Positions 1 to 9,200 of a stretch of 64,000 nt of DNA are shown here, piece after piece. Origin of the DNA: Streptomyces actuosus (GTDB taxonomy: Bacteria; Actinomycetota; Actinomycetes; Streptomycetales; Streptomycetaceae); assembly GCF_016921115.1 (NCBI RefSeq), contig NZ_JAFFZS010000035.1, positions 1 to 64,000 on the forward strand, written 5' to 3'. Every line of letters starts with the position of its first letter. The stretch's first letter is position 1. Both the position numbers and the translations under genes were made by a program. Below the pieces are notes generated by a model. It was given only the letters and a program-made list of their open reading frames with translations, was not told the origin of the DNA and made no database searches.

Positions 1-2
1 AC

Positions 3-110
3 GCAACCGGATACTTCTTCTGCGAGGACACGACACCCCTGCCCGGCCGAACGGAAACGACAAGGGGAGCCTGCCCGACCCTCAACTCCACCAACCAGAA
101 CAATACTTAG
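3..110 (+). CDS. C-terminal end of an unidentified protein (5' truncated by window edge)
   Basis: An open frame enters from the left edge and stops at TAG 108-110, giving 35 residues rich in Thr and Asn with two Cys (GYFFCEDT near the start). About three quarters of third codon positions are G or C, lower than neighbouring genes. The end is polar and could be the tail of a secreted protein, but no family can be named. It may also be a chance frame. Confidence 0.3.
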   Translation, partial: ATGYFFCEDTTPLPGRTETTRGACPTLNSTNQNNT

Positions 111-657
111 CCGCAACAATCTACTAGCTCAAGCGATCGGGAGCGTCCTCCCGGCGCCCGGACCCCATTGCTCGTCTGTGGGTCACCGCGGCCGTGCCGG
201 ACATCGTCCTCGAACCCCCGCACCGCGGAACGGGCTCCTGGTCAGGCGCCAGCCACCTCGACGGCGCCGTCGGCGCTCGCCGCACACGGACCCGCCCCCT
301 CGACCGGAGCGGGATGTCCCTCGATGACTTCGTGCGGTGTTGGAACGCTGACGTTCCCGCTGCGGTCGCCGTCGTGGACATCCTCACCCAGCGGGCCGCG
401 CCGCGGGTCAGAGAGGTACCGGCCGCCCGGGCAGCACCGGCCGGGAGGTGAAGCTCCGACCGGTGGAGCATCCGCCCCCGGCACAGTGCGCAACTCGCAC
501 CGCGGGCGGGCCCGGGGTGCGGCTGTGCCGGACAGCCCGGACCTCTGCCAGCCGGTCAGCGCGGCCGTACCGGTGGAACGGCGACGCGGGAGCCGCCGCC
601 CGGCAAGGGCCGGCCCCGCGTGTCGTGATCGAACCCGGTTCCACCGAGGGCTGGGAG
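111..657. other. Gap with no recognisable gene
   Basis: Several overlapping frames are open on both strands, as expected for high-GC DNA, but none has a recognisable motif or a convincing ribosome binding site. Nothing was identified here except the upstream region of the cold-shock gene. Confidence 0.5.
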
Positions 658-837
658 ATGAGGGACGTGGCGGAACGGCAGAACGGAACCGTGAAGTGGT
701 TCAACGAGGAGAAGGGCTACGGCTTCATCACTTCGGAGTCCGGCCCCGATCTCTTCGTGCACTTCAGGGCGATCGAAGGCAACCCAGTCCAGGGCCAAAA
801 GGGCATGCAAGCCGACAAGGTCCAGGTGGTCGGATAG
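658..837 (+). CDS. Cold-shock domain protein with internal deletion
   Basis: This 59-residue protein has the opening of a CspA-family single-stranded nucleic-acid-binding domain: GTVKWFNEEKGYGFIT (RNP1 core KGYGFI) and DLFVHF (RNP2). Bacterial Csps are usually about 67 residues. Here the chain goes from AIEGN straight to VQGQKGMQADKV, skipping the roughly 15 residues that form strand 3 and its flanking loops. The frame is kept, so the product may be made, but the OB barrel should be incomplete. The ATG at 658 gives a short N-terminal tail (MRDVAERQ) before the domain; longer in-frame starts upstream show no homology. It may be a decaying paralogue of the many Csps of actinomycetes. Confidence 0.65.
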   Translation: MRDVAERQNGTVKWFNEEKGYGFITSESGPDLFVHFRAIEGNPVQGQKGMQADKVQVVG

Positions 838-1227
838 CCCCGCTTGGGCGTCATCCCGGGCGACCAGCCCCATCGAGGCTGCCGGTGCAGCCGGTGAATC
901 GAGGGTGTCCGCAAGGAGGGCGGCCGCGACGACGATCGCCCCGGCGGCCGCCGTGATGGTGACGGCGTGGTTCACCCCAACAGGTACGCGTGAGCTGCCA
1001 GATGATCAAGGGGTTCTGTTGCAACCGTCGTTGGCGCCGCGACCCTGACCATGGCGGGAACTCGTATGCGTTGCGGACACCAGGAAATCGTCGACGATTT
1101 CCTGGTGTCCCGGCTTCCCCTTCTGGGTGAGCGTGGTGATTGCCGGACGGTCGAGGCCGGCCTCACTCCCGCAGGCCGCGGGTGTCGTCGACAATGCTGG
1201 GGGCAGACGCCCTGCAGCCCGAGGCGA
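838..1227. other. Intergenic stretch with a long palindrome and a possible IS end
   Basis: No gene is recognisable. The stretch contains the 36-bp palindrome annotated separately. It also contains GGGTTCTGTTGCAA near 1014-1027, which looks like the terminal repeat of IS6-family elements (for example GGTTCTGTTGCAAAG), but no transposase follows. A minus-strand frame from 975 starts like a signal peptide, then runs into the antisense of the cold-shock gene, so I do not call it. Confidence 0.4.
1075..1110. repeat. Perfect 36-bp palindrome
   Basis: The two 18-base arms (GGACACCAGGAAATCGTC and its exact reverse complement) abut with no spacer around a central GTCGAC. It lies downstream of the cold-shock gene and about 117 bp past the 3' end of the minus-strand glycosyltransferase, so as RNA it could end either transcript. 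There is no T-run on either side and a loopless palindrome is unusual for a simple terminator; it may be an IS-end or recombination product. Confidence 0.85.
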
Positions 1228-2709
1228 TCACCGCAGGCGCGCCGTCGGCCCAGCGGGTGCGAAACCGCGTACCCGTCGCGGTGCCCGGCCGGACCGCAGC
1301 CAAGCGCCCGCTGTGACCACCAGAGCGGCGACCCCGTACGCCCACGCCTGAAGTGGGAAGCCCGGAAGGAGTCGGCCCGCGAGGAAGAGGACGGTCCCTG
1401 CGAGGGTGACGGTCAGCCACTCCCAACGGCCGTCCAGGGCGACGAAAGCGATGACGAGCAGGGAGTACCAGGGGTAGCTGGGCGAGAAGAGGAGCAGCGC
1501 CGTGCCGGTCAGCAGCAGGGCGCCGCGCCATGGGCGGGCCGGGTCGCCGCGCCACCACACGTACAGGGCGGTCAGGGCGAGCAGCACGGCTGCCGTGGCA
1601 CCCGCGGCGGCGTTCGGCAGCAGGAGTCGCAGCAGGGCGAAGCGACGTACATGGTCCGGGTCGTAGCCCTCCTCGTGGAGGTATCCGGGAAGGTAGCCCA
1701 GGACGCCCGTGCCGGAGGCGAGGACGTAGGGCAGGTAGGCGAGCGCGACCGCCGCAACGGTGCATGCGAGGACGCGCAGCACGCGTGCCGGATCGCGCTG
1801 CCCGGACAGGGCACCGGGTAGCGCGAGGACCGGCAGGATCTTCACGGCGACGGCGGCGCCGAGCAGCGCGCCGCTGCGGGCTCCCGCGGTCGTGGTGCCG
1901 AGCGCGAGTACGGCGAACAGGACGCCGAGCGTGTCGATGTGGGCGTTGCTGACCGCTTCGAAGGCCGCGGCCGGGCACCAGGCCCACAGGGCGGCCCGGG
2001 CCGGTGCCCGCTCCGGGTCCCCGCGTCGGCGCAGGACGTCGAGCAGGACCACGGTCGTACCGAACGCCAGGACCGCGCCGCCGACTTGGAGTGGCTTGTG
2101 GCGGCTGTCGGGCGGGGAGACGGCGTGGACGGCCAGGTACCAGCCTTCCGTGACGGGCGGGTAGATGGTGGGGACGGTGGGCCGGTTGATGCTGACGCAC
2201 AGGCCACTGTCGGTGTGGGTCAGCGCCCAGCCCTCGCAGGTCGGGCCGCTGGGAAAGAGCCAGTTGTCGCGCAAGGGGGCCAGTTCGGGGGCGGCGGGCG
2301 GGTAGGCGTAGGGGGAGATACCGGCGGCCTGGACACGACCGTCCCAGGCGTAGCGGTACATGTCGTTGCTGGTACGGGGCTGCGTGGCGAGCCCGGCCAG
2401 CGCCACGGCCGCCGCGCCGAGCAGCACCAGAACGGTCGCGGCGCGGGCCGGAGCCCGCCGTACGGTCCACGCGGCGGCGGCGAACAGGGCCCAGGCGACG
2501 GCGTATCCGGCAAGCAGGCGGCCGGGGTTGCTCAGGTTGTCGCCTGCGTTGAGGGTGTCGACGACGACGGCGGTGAGCGCGGTCAGGAGCACCGCGGCAG
2601 CGGTGACGGCGATCCGGGACCGGCGGCGCTTCGCCGGAGTGGCGGATCGAGGAGGAGGCGGCGTGGAAGGTCCGGAGTCCTGTCGGTGAGGGGCTGCGGT
2701 GTCGGTCAT
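1228..2709 (-). CDS. GT87-type polyprenol-phosphate-mannose-dependent mannosyltransferase, membrane
   Basis: This 493-residue integral membrane protein has a Pro/Arg-rich cytosolic N-terminus (1-32) followed by about ten hydrophobic helices. The first outer loop carries TSNDMYRYAWDGR (about 113-125). An acidic residue in a D-x-x-RY-x-WDGR loop is typical of GT-C enzymes of the GT87/DUF2029 group, which use polyprenyl-phosphate mannose in actinobacterial glycolipid or lipoglycan synthesis. The end HEEGYDPDH...RLLLP and the SPSYPWYSL loop also fit this group. I chose the ATG at 2709 (MTDTAAPH) because upstream in-frame sequence is unlike a membrane protein. The next minus-strand gene upstream lies about 260 bp away, so it is probably transcribed separately. 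Confidence 0.8.
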   Translation of the reverse strand: MTDTAAPHRQDSGPSTPPPPRSATPAKRRRSRIAVTAAAVLLTALTAVVVDTLNAGDNLSNPGRLLAGYAVAWALFAAAAWTVRRAPARAATVLVLLGAAAVALAGLATQPRTSNDMYRYAWDGRVQAAGISPYAYPPAAPELAPLRDNWLFPSGPTCEGWALTHTDSGLCVSINRPTVPTIYPPVTEGWYLAVHAVSPPDSRHKPLQVGGAVLAFGTTVVLLDVLRRRGDPERAPARAALWAWCPAAAFEAVSNAHIDTLGVLFAVLALGTTTAGARSGALLGAAVAVKILPVLALPGALSGQRDPARVLRVLACTVAAVALAYLPYVLASGTGVLGYLPGYLHEEGYDPDHVRRFALLRLLLPNAAAGATAAVLLALTALYVWWRGDPARPWRGALLLTGTALLLFSPSYPWYSLLVIAFVALDGRWEWLTVTLAGTVLFLAGRLLPGFPLQAWAYGVAALVVTAGAWLRSGRAPRRVRGFAPAGPTARLR

Positions 2710-2972
2710 GGGCGTGTGGGCCCTCTGCGGGCCGTGAGGTGCTCGTCGTGCGTCCTGGGCGACCGGCGGACCTGCATGGCCCGGCCGCACGAAGTACGTC
2801 CTGTTCGATCTCGACGGTGCGTCGCCACTTCGTCGGCCGGCGCGAGGCGGTCCCGCACATCCTGTCCTTCGCGTTCGACGCTCACGGGAATGCCATGACC
2901 TGATTCCTCTTCCTCGACACCAGGCATCCAGCCGCGCCCCGGACCCGCAGCGGACCGTACGGCAGGGGGACG

Positions 2973-3593
2973 TCACAGGCTGGTGAGCCCTCCGGGGGTC
3001 ACCACGTCGTCGCCGTTGCGCGACACCGCCACTGTCAGCAGCGCGAAGCCCAGAGCGAAGCCCAGCATGGTGAACACACCCCGGGGCCAGAAGATGTGGC
3101 TGTCGACGAACGACCAGCACGCGGCGAGCAGCACCAGCGCACCCGGCAGCACCCGGACCCCGTGCCGCCGCCAGAGCACCACGCACGTGGCGAGAGAAGC
3201 GACGGTCAGCCCGTACACGCCCGCCCGGCCCAACTCGTCGCCGGTCGCGAACAGCCGCCCGGCCGCCCCGTGGACGCCGTGGCCCACCACCGTGCCGGCG
3301 GAGATCCCGGCAACCGCGTCGAGACCGGAGTAGTAGACGGCGTAGCACAGGCATCCGGCCCAGGCCAGCACGGTCAGGCCCCCCTCGGCATCGCGGCGCG
3401 GCCTCCCCCACAACGGCACCACCAGGCCCAGCACAAGGAAGGGGAACACGGCCAGCAGGGCTATGTGCAGTCCGGCCCACTGGCCCGCCGTCGCCGCCGT
3501 CAGGTGCCGGGGGTGCACCAGCCCGGTGACAGCCAGCACCAGGGGAGCGGCTGTCACCAGGCCTGTCGTACGAAGAACTCCGAAGGTTCGCAT
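2973..3593 (-). CDS. Predicted six-TM membrane protein, unknown function
   Basis: This 206-residue protein (from the ATG at 3593) consists of hydrophobic helices joined by short loops: a first helix GLVTAAPLVLAVTG, an HPRHLTAATAGQWAGLHIAL segment, and later helices ending in VFTMLGFALGFALLTVAVS. It has no signal peptide beyond the first TM and no catalytic motif I recognise. The ATG at 3593 is preceded by GGTGAG; an in-frame start at 3653 would add 20 polar residues. It could share a transcript with the oxidoreductase pair upstream, across a gap of about 100 bp. Function unknown. Confidence 0.6.
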   Translation of the reverse strand: MRTFGVLRTTGLVTAAPLVLAVTGLVHPRHLTAATAGQWAGLHIALLAVFPFLVLGLVVPLWGRPRRDAEGGLTVLAWAGCLCYAVYYSGLDAVAGISAGTVVGHGVHGAAGRLFATGDELGRAGVYGLTVASLATCVVLWRRHGVRVLPGALVLLAACWSFVDSHIFWPRGVFTMLGFALGFALLTVAVSRNGDDVVTPGGLTSL

Positions 3594-3690
3594 CCGCTCA
3601 CCGTAGGAGGCCGGCTCGCTGTACAGCGCACCTGCGGGCAAAGCGTAAGACACACGTAAGACGGCGGAGCAGGATGTGCCCCGCCCTTGC

Positions 3691-4116
3691 TCACGACGGT
3701 GGCCGCCGACCGCGGGTGAATCTCCGCACGGCCATCGACAGCACCGTCACCATGGCGACGGCGACCAGTGCGACCAGCCAGTTGCGCAGATAATCCAGGG
3801 GCAGCACCGAAGAGTTGGCCCGCGGCCCCGGCCGCAACAGCACCGGCAGCGCCACCACCGTCAACGCGCCCGCCACCACCAGGGCCCCACGCACCGGCCC
3901 GCGCACACCACCGCGCACCAGGAGCAGCCCGATCAGCAGCACCAACGGCGCGATGAGCGCGTCGTGCAGCACCACCGCCCCGCCCAACCAGACCAGCACG
4001 CCGCTCAGGTCACGGACGTCCATGAGCAGAGACACACCGACGCCCATGAGCGCCAGGCCGGCCGCACCCCCGAGGAATCGTGTCACCTTCATGCCAGCAC
4101 CTCCAGTCGGCTTCAT
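3691..4116 (-). CDS. Small membrane protein coupled to the molybdopterin oxidoreductase
   Basis: This protein of about 141 residues has four predicted TM helices and a basic C-terminus (RRFTRGRRPPS). Its start overlaps the stop of the upstream oxidoreductase in an ATGA arrangement. A 24-bp tandem duplication at the junction creates two identical GGAGGTGCTGGCATGA blocks, so translation could begin at 4116 (MKPTGGAGMKVTRF) or at 4092 (MKVTRF), each with the same ribosome binding site. Coupling suggests it works with the oxidoreductase, perhaps as an extra membrane or heme subunit, but I see no clear cofactor ligands. Confidence 0.6.
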   Translation of the reverse strand: MKPTGGAGMKVTRFLGGAAGLALMGVGVSLLMDVRDLSGVLVWLGGAVVLHDALIAPLVLLIGLLLVRGGVRGPVRGALVVAGALTVVALPVLLRPGPRANSSVLPLDYLRNWLVALVAVAMVTVLSMAVRRFTRGRRPPS

Positions 4117-4134
4117 GCCAGCACCTCCAGTCGG
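4087..4134. repeat. Tandem 24-bp duplication across a gene junction
   Basis: The unit CTTCATGCCAGCACCTCCAG plus TCGG occurs twice in a row, at 4087-4110 and 4111-4134. Each copy holds, on the minus strand, the ribosome binding site GGAGG, the stop TGA and the ATG of the coupled gene pair. The duplication adds eight residues to the downstream protein if the first start is used. Confidence 0.9.
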
Positions 4135-5249
4135 CCCACCCACTTGGTCTGCAGCACGCCGGGACGGTTGGGGGCGATGAGCCGTGCCGGGTAGCCATGG
4201 TCGGGATCGAGTTCCTCGCCGTTCAGGCGCAGGGCCAGCAGGGTCAGGGGATCTCGGGCGTGCTCGTGGCCCATCTCCGACACCCGGTATCCGCCGCGCA
4301 GTTGCAGCGACACCACCCGCACCCGCGCATGCCGCGGTGCGTCCGCCCGCTCCAGCAGGTCGACGACCCGCACACCCGTCCACTGCGCGGACTTGCTCCA
4401 GCCTTCCACGCAGGCGATCGGCAGCCGCACCTCGTGCTGAGGCAGCGCACGCAGTTCCTCCAGCGTCAGGGTGTACGGTCGCGGCCCGGCCACCACCAGG
4501 CGGTACTCCTCGTCCTCGATCCGGCCGACCCCGGCGGCCGCGGCGGTCCGGTTGACGGGCAGGTCCTGCGGACCATGGTCCGGATGGCGAGGCGCCAACA
4601 GGATCAAGCTCTTCAGAGGAGTGAAGGACTGGCCGACCGTGGTGAGGGTGACGGCACTCACGGCCGCGCCCACCGCGGTGAGCAAGGACCGACGTTCCGG
4701 ACCGTCCTGAGCCGGCAGCGCGAGGGTGCCCGGCGACCGCCGGCTCCAATGCGTTCGAATCTCGGGGGCCTTGACCGCGATGTGCAGGATGAGCGCCCCG
4801 ACCACCAGCCACGCCACTGCGTAGTGCACCGGCACGAACGAGAACGGCCACGGATACCACTGGGCCGTGTTCAGCAGACCGGTCGCCAGCTCGAAGCCGG
4901 CTCCGCCGACGAGCACCGCGACCGACAACCGCTCCAGCGCGTGTCGGACCGACCGCAGAGGCGGCCACTCGAACAAGCGCGGATACACGGTCCACAACTT
5001 GGCCAGCAGCAGCGGAATCGCAGCGATGCCGGAAGCGACATGCAGGCCCTGAGAGACCCGGTAGCCCCACGCCGGACGGCTCGGGATGTGGTTGGCCAGC
5101 CAGTCCGGCGGATGTTGCATGTAATGGCTGATCAGACCAGTGAGGAAGCAGACGACGAAGGCCGCCCCCAGCCACCGGCCGATCGAGGTCGCCGTGCGGG
5201 CGTCATGCAGCCTGCCCTTGAACACCGGTGGAGAGACACGCAGTTTCAT
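4113..5249 (-). CDS. Membrane-anchored molybdopterin-dependent oxidoreductase (sulfite oxidase/YedY fold)
   Basis: This 378-residue protein has an N-terminal four-helix membrane domain (about 22-165) resembling cytochrome b561/DUF4405 modules. His42, His70, His142 and His156 lie at helix ends as possible heme ligands. A C-terminal domain (about 245-375) of the sulfite-oxidase molybdopterin fold follows. Cys280 in IACVEGWSKSAQW matches the Cys that binds molybdenum in this family. Fusing both halves would let the b-type heme pass electrons to the Mo centre outside the membrane; the substrate is unknown. I place the start at 5249 (MKLRVSPP), with 5258 also possible. The same frame extends upstream, but that extension encodes a transposase relic (WDVSVDST, HQHAAGAR) and is not part of the protein. 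It overlaps the next gene by 4 bp. Confidence 0.85.
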   Translation of the reverse strand: MKLRVSPPVFKGRLHDARTATSIGRWLGAAFVVCFLTGLISHYMQHPPDWLANHIPSRPAWGYRVSQGLHVASGIAAIPLLLAKLWTVYPRLFEWPPLRSVRHALERLSVAVLVGGAGFELATGLLNTAQWYPWPFSFVPVHYAVAWLVVGALILHIAVKAPEIRTHWSRRSPGTLALPAQDGPERRSLLTAVGAAVSAVTLTTVGQSFTPLKSLILLAPRHPDHGPQDLPVNRTAAAAGVGRIEDEEYRLVVAGPRPYTLTLEELRALPQHEVRLPIACVEGWSKSAQWTGVRVVDLLERADAPRHARVRVVSLQLRGGYRVSEMGHEHARDPLTLLALRLNGEELDPDHGYPARLIAPNRPGVLQTKWVGRLEVLA

Positions 5250-5329
5250 GCTCTCCATCCCACCCGGCACGAGGCCGTTCCGGAACCTTTGAGGTCTTAC
5301 GGAGCGGGGACGTCTCCGGGCAGACGTGA

Positions 5330-5764
5330 CCGTCGGCGGCGTAGATCTACGTGCCCCGGCGGCATGCTGGTGAGTTTGGGCGATCGTGGAATCCACGCTG
5401 ACGTCCCACGTGCTCAGGCCTTTCGCATCAGCAGCGACCTGCAACTACTCGAAGATCCGCTTCCAGGTGCCGTCGCGGTGCCAGTGCCGGAACAGGTCGC
5501 AGGCCCGGCCCCACGGCCCGTGCCGCTCGGGCACGTCCCGCTATGGGGCCCAGTCCTGGTCCGCCCCCGTAGGCCGTCTGTCAACTGCCGCAGGGTCCGC
5601 ACCGGCGGACGGCCCGGCTCCCTGCCTCTCGGCGGCAACGGCTCAAGCCAGGCCCACTGGATGTTCGTCAGATCGCCACGCCCCACGGCAGGTGATCCTG
5701 CACGACCAAGATCGACTTTCGCGGCACGCCCCAGCAGGACTCGACTGGGGACGGGTAGGACCAC
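5330..5764 (-). pseudogene. IS5-family transposase relic (N-terminal half, frameshift and stop)
   Basis: Minus-strand translation gives LTNIQWAWLEPLPPRG, then GRPPVRTLRQLTDG, which matches the start of Streptomyces IS5-family transposases. After RTRTG the frame shifts near 5590 and continues as RDVPERHGPW and DGTWKRIFE, then an in-frame TAG near 5447. It resumes as LQVAADAKGLSTWDVSVDST and AQTHQHAAGARR before similarity is lost near 5345. The DDE catalytic end is absent. The relic lies between the oxidoreductase and the conflict module. Confidence 0.8.
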
Positions 5765-5853
5765 CGCACGAAGGTAGCCGTGCTCTCAACGCGGTTGGAT
5801 GCGGGCATCGTTGACTTCGTTACGATCTCTCCTTCCGAGTACTGGAGGTCGCA

Positions 5854-6207
5854 GTGAGTGAACGCCATGTCCACACGGTCGAGGTGCCGTTGGGGGACGA
5901 CAGTGACGAAGCGATCCGCGTTCAGATCCGTGAGGTGGACGAAGCCCTGGTCCGAGTGGGCCGCGGTGGCCGCTCCGTAGCCCGGGCCGAGCGGTCGTTC
6001 GGACAGATGTTGGACACGGTGCGGCCAGTGGCGGAGAGCTTCGTGGGCAGGTTCCGGGGCCTGGCGAACGCACCGGACGAGATCACGCTGGAGTTCGGGG
6101 TGTCGCTGTCGGCCGAGGCGGACGTGGTCATCGCCAGCACCGCCACGGCGGCCAACTTCTCCGTGAGCCTGACGTGGCACAGAAGTGACGCAGCGGACCC
6201 AAGTTGA
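5854..6207 (+). CDS. Trypco1-domain (CU044_2847 family) protein
   Basis: This 117-residue protein matches the trypsin-co-occurring domain 1 family. It has an N-terminal beta-rich part (HTVEVPLGDDSDEAIRVQI), a central helix (RAERSFGQMLDTVRPVAES) and a C-terminal strand pair ending VVIASTATAANFSVSLTWHR. These proteins are found next to trypsin-like/STAND conflict genes and are thought to be partners or substrates of the protease; the exact role is not known to me. The GTG start at 5854 has a good GGAGG eight bases upstream. The downstream gene begins 53 bp later on the same strand and encodes the trypsin-STAND protein, so the two are probably one operon. The upstream side is an IS5 relic. Confidence 0.85.
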   Translation: MSERHVHTVEVPLGDDSDEAIRVQIREVDEALVRVGRGGRSVARAERSFGQMLDTVRPVAESFVGRFRGLANAPDEITLEFGVSLSAEADVVIASTATAANFSVSLTWHRSDAADPS

Positions 6208-6231
6208 CCTGTTCCCCGCTAAGTTGACCTG
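6201..6231 (+). promoter_or_regulatory. Pair of 11-bp direct repeats between the two conflict-module genes
   Basis: AAGTTGACCTG occurs at 6201-6211 and again at 6221-6231, exactly 20 bp apart, close to two turns of B-DNA. The first copy contains the stop codon of the Trypco1 gene; the second sits about 30 bp before the start of the trypsin-STAND gene. Such phasing suits a dimeric regulator or an internal promoter element. Role inferred. Confidence 0.5.
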
Positions 6232-6260
6232 GCCGGCCCACGGGGGACGAGGAGGTCACG

Positions 6261-9200
6261 ATGTCGGGGGAAGAGTCACGGAGTGCCGACGATGCACTGA
6301 ACGCGGCGGTCGCCCGGATCAGGGGAGAGAACGGTGCGATCGCCGGGGCTGGTGTCCTCGTCACGCCGGACCGCCTGCTGACCTGCGCCCATGTCGTGTC
6401 GGATGCGCTGGGGAGGAAACGGCACCTCAACGTCGCCGTCGGAACCACGGTGCTGGTTGACTTCCCACTGGCCGACGGAGCCAGGGGGCAAGAATTCACT
6501 GCCAAGGTCGAGCGGTGGATACCGGAGGAGCCCAAGCAATGCGGGGACCTCGCGGTCCTTCGGCTGCGGGACGCGGTTCCCGGCACGTGTCCGCTGCCCA
6601 TGGCCGACTCTGACGACCTTTCGCGCCGTCCGGTGCGTGTTGTGGGATTTCCGGACGGTGAGCCGGGCGTGATCTGGCACCGAGGGGAACTCAGCGGGAA
6701 GTCAGAAGGGGACTGGGTTCAGCTCTCCCGAGCCGACATACGGACGGCTCACGTCACAGAGGGCTTCAGCGGCAGCCCTGTCTGGGACGAGCAGCGGGGT
6801 GCGGCGGTCGGCATCGTCGCCGCGGCCCAAAGCAAGCACGACGACACCCAGCAGGCCTTCGGGATCAGTGTGAAGTCGGTGCTGCAGAAGCTGCCCGGTC
6901 TCGCTCGCGCCCTGACTCAGGACCCCTTTCGTGGTCTGGCCACCTTCCAGGAGAATCACGAGGAGATCTTCTTCGGGCGCAGCGACGACATCAAGAAGGT
7001 GGTCACGGCCCTGAAGGGGGACCATCCGGCCGTCATACTCTGCGGGCCATCGGGCTGCGGGAAGTCCTCCTTGACGCTGGCCGGAGTGGTACCCAAGATG
7101 CGCCGGGACAAGGAGGACGGCCCGTACGATGCCGTGGTGGTGAACGCCGGGGCCGACGGGACCTTGCTGTCCGGTCTGGCCACCGACCTGTACGAGGCCG
7201 TTCGTACCAGGCGGTACGGGGATCCGCGGGTGGAGAACGTCGCCCAGGTGGAGGGATGGCTCGCGGACAGGGGCCTCGTGGACACGCTGAACCGACTTCG
7301 CGGTAAGGCGGGAGGCAAGTACATCGTCGTACTCGACCAGGCCGAGGCCCTCCTGGACCGGACCGAGGCCGAGATCGACGAAGCCGCCCGGCTGCTCTTC
7401 CCCCGAGGCGGCACGGGGACTGCATCACGGCTGCTGGTCACACTCCGGTCCGACTTCATGGATGCGGCACTCAAGCACCCTCGGCTCGGCCCCCTGCTGC
7501 GGGACAGCAGGACACTCCCCCTGACGCCGATGTCCCGGGACCAGCTCAAAGAAGTGATCAACAAGCCGCTGGAGAAGGCCCCGGCTGTGGCCTACGACCC
7601 AGGACTGGCTCAGCGCATCCTCGACGATGCCTGCGGCCAGCCGGAGAACCTGCCGCTCCTCGGATTCCTGCTGCGACAACTGTGGGACGACCAGTTCGCC
7701 GGCCGGCTGCGCATGACGACGTACGAGGCAATGCACGGTGTGAAGGGCGCACTGGCGGAGCACTGCAACCAGGCCTGGAAGCAGTGCGTAGGGGAGAACG
7801 AGAAGGTCGCCGCGGCGCGGCTGCTCAGAGGCCTGGTCAGGGTGCTGCCCGGGAGTGAGACACCGCTTCGCCGCAGGGTCACCCGAGAGGAGGCGGGGGA
7901 GGAGGCGTGGAAGCTCGCGAGGTCTTTCGCCGACCGACGGCTACTCGTTCTGCGCGGAGGCAAGGGAGAACCGCAGACCGCCGAGCTGGCCCACGAGATG
8001 CTGATCAACGTCTGGCCCGCGCTGAGGAAGCAGGTACAGGAGGACGACAAGTTCCTGGCGGGCCGCGCGGAACTGAACCATGACCGCGACCGTTGGACGA
8101 AGCAAGGCAGGTCGGGCACTCTACTGCCCGGTGCGATGCAACTGGTCGCCATCAAAGGTTGGTTGAAGGACCGAGAAAGTGAACTGAGCGAGGAGGAGCG
8201 GGAGTTCCTGGCGCGCGCACGACAGCGCCAGCGTGCATACCGAGCCCGCATCCGCACCGCCTGGACTGCGGCCGCCATGGTGCTCGCACTGATTGCCAGC
8301 CTCGGCACCCTCCTCGCGTATCAGCGACGTGTCAGTACCCAACGCGAGGCGGAGTCGCGTTCGCGTCTGCTGGCCAGCTACTCCGCCGAAGTGGCGAAGC
8401 AGGATCCGGGGCAGGCCGCGTTGATCGCCATCGGGGCGTACGAGACAGCGCCGACGGATGAGGCCCGCAACGCCATGCTCCGCAGGTACGACCAGTTCAA
8501 GGAGGCCGCATGGGTGCTGACCGGGGCAGAGGGGAGGATCCGGAACACGGCGACGAGCGTGGACGGCACGGTGACGCTCGTGGTGACCGACAACGGGCGC
8601 GCCACATTGTTCGTACGCCAGGCCGGGGGAAGAACGCAACGACTCCACCTCGACCTCGATGAGATGGCCTTCCATCCGCTGGTCAGCCGGGACGGCCTAC
8701 GGATCGCCTATGTGTCGGCGACGGGGGCGTTCATCTGGCACGACGTCGACCCCACCACCGACGAACCCGAGGACCTGCTCGGAGCGCCGCACACCCTGCG
8801 AGCCGCGGATTTCAAGGACATCGCCGACCGGATGGCCTGGCTGAGCGAGGACGAGAGCTTCATGGCCTTCGGACCCGACTCCGGACACCTGGCCACGATC
8901 GTGGATGGACGGCTACGGCTGTGGGATCTGGCGACGGAACGCCACCAGGACGTGCCTGGCCGGATGCCCACGAACCACGTGTCCGTGTGGTTCGGGCCGG
9001 ACGAGAACACACTGGTGGTGAGACACGCCCCCTCCAATACCGGCGCATATGACCTGGAAGTAGTGCAAGCCGACACGGGAAGGGTGCGTGAACTGGCGGA
9101 CCAGGTCGCCGGGAGCGCGCTGTACGGCTCGCCCACCGCGCTGTCGGGGGACGGCAGCGTGCTGGTCGTGTGCGACCAGGTGAAACAGGGCGACGAGACC

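Noticed and set aside
556..975. Minus-strand frame beginning like a signal peptide (MNHAVTITAAAGAIVV)
   Set aside because: No ribosome binding site precedes it, and most of it is the antisense of the cold-shock gene.
1163..2860. Long Arg/Pro-rich frames antisense to or overlapping real genes
   Set aside because: These are out-of-frame readings of high-GC coding DNA with no motifs; the same applies to many similar long frames elsewhere in the window.
2790..2900. Plus-strand word resembling a HAD hydrolase start (KYVLFDLDG)
   Set aside because: The frame is not preceded by a start or followed by other HAD motifs; a chance match is likely.
5250..5444. Upstream extension of the molybdopterin oxidoreductase frame
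   Set aside because: The extension encodes WDVSVDST and HQHAAGAR, which are IS5-family transposase motifs, so it is relic DNA fused in frame by chance.
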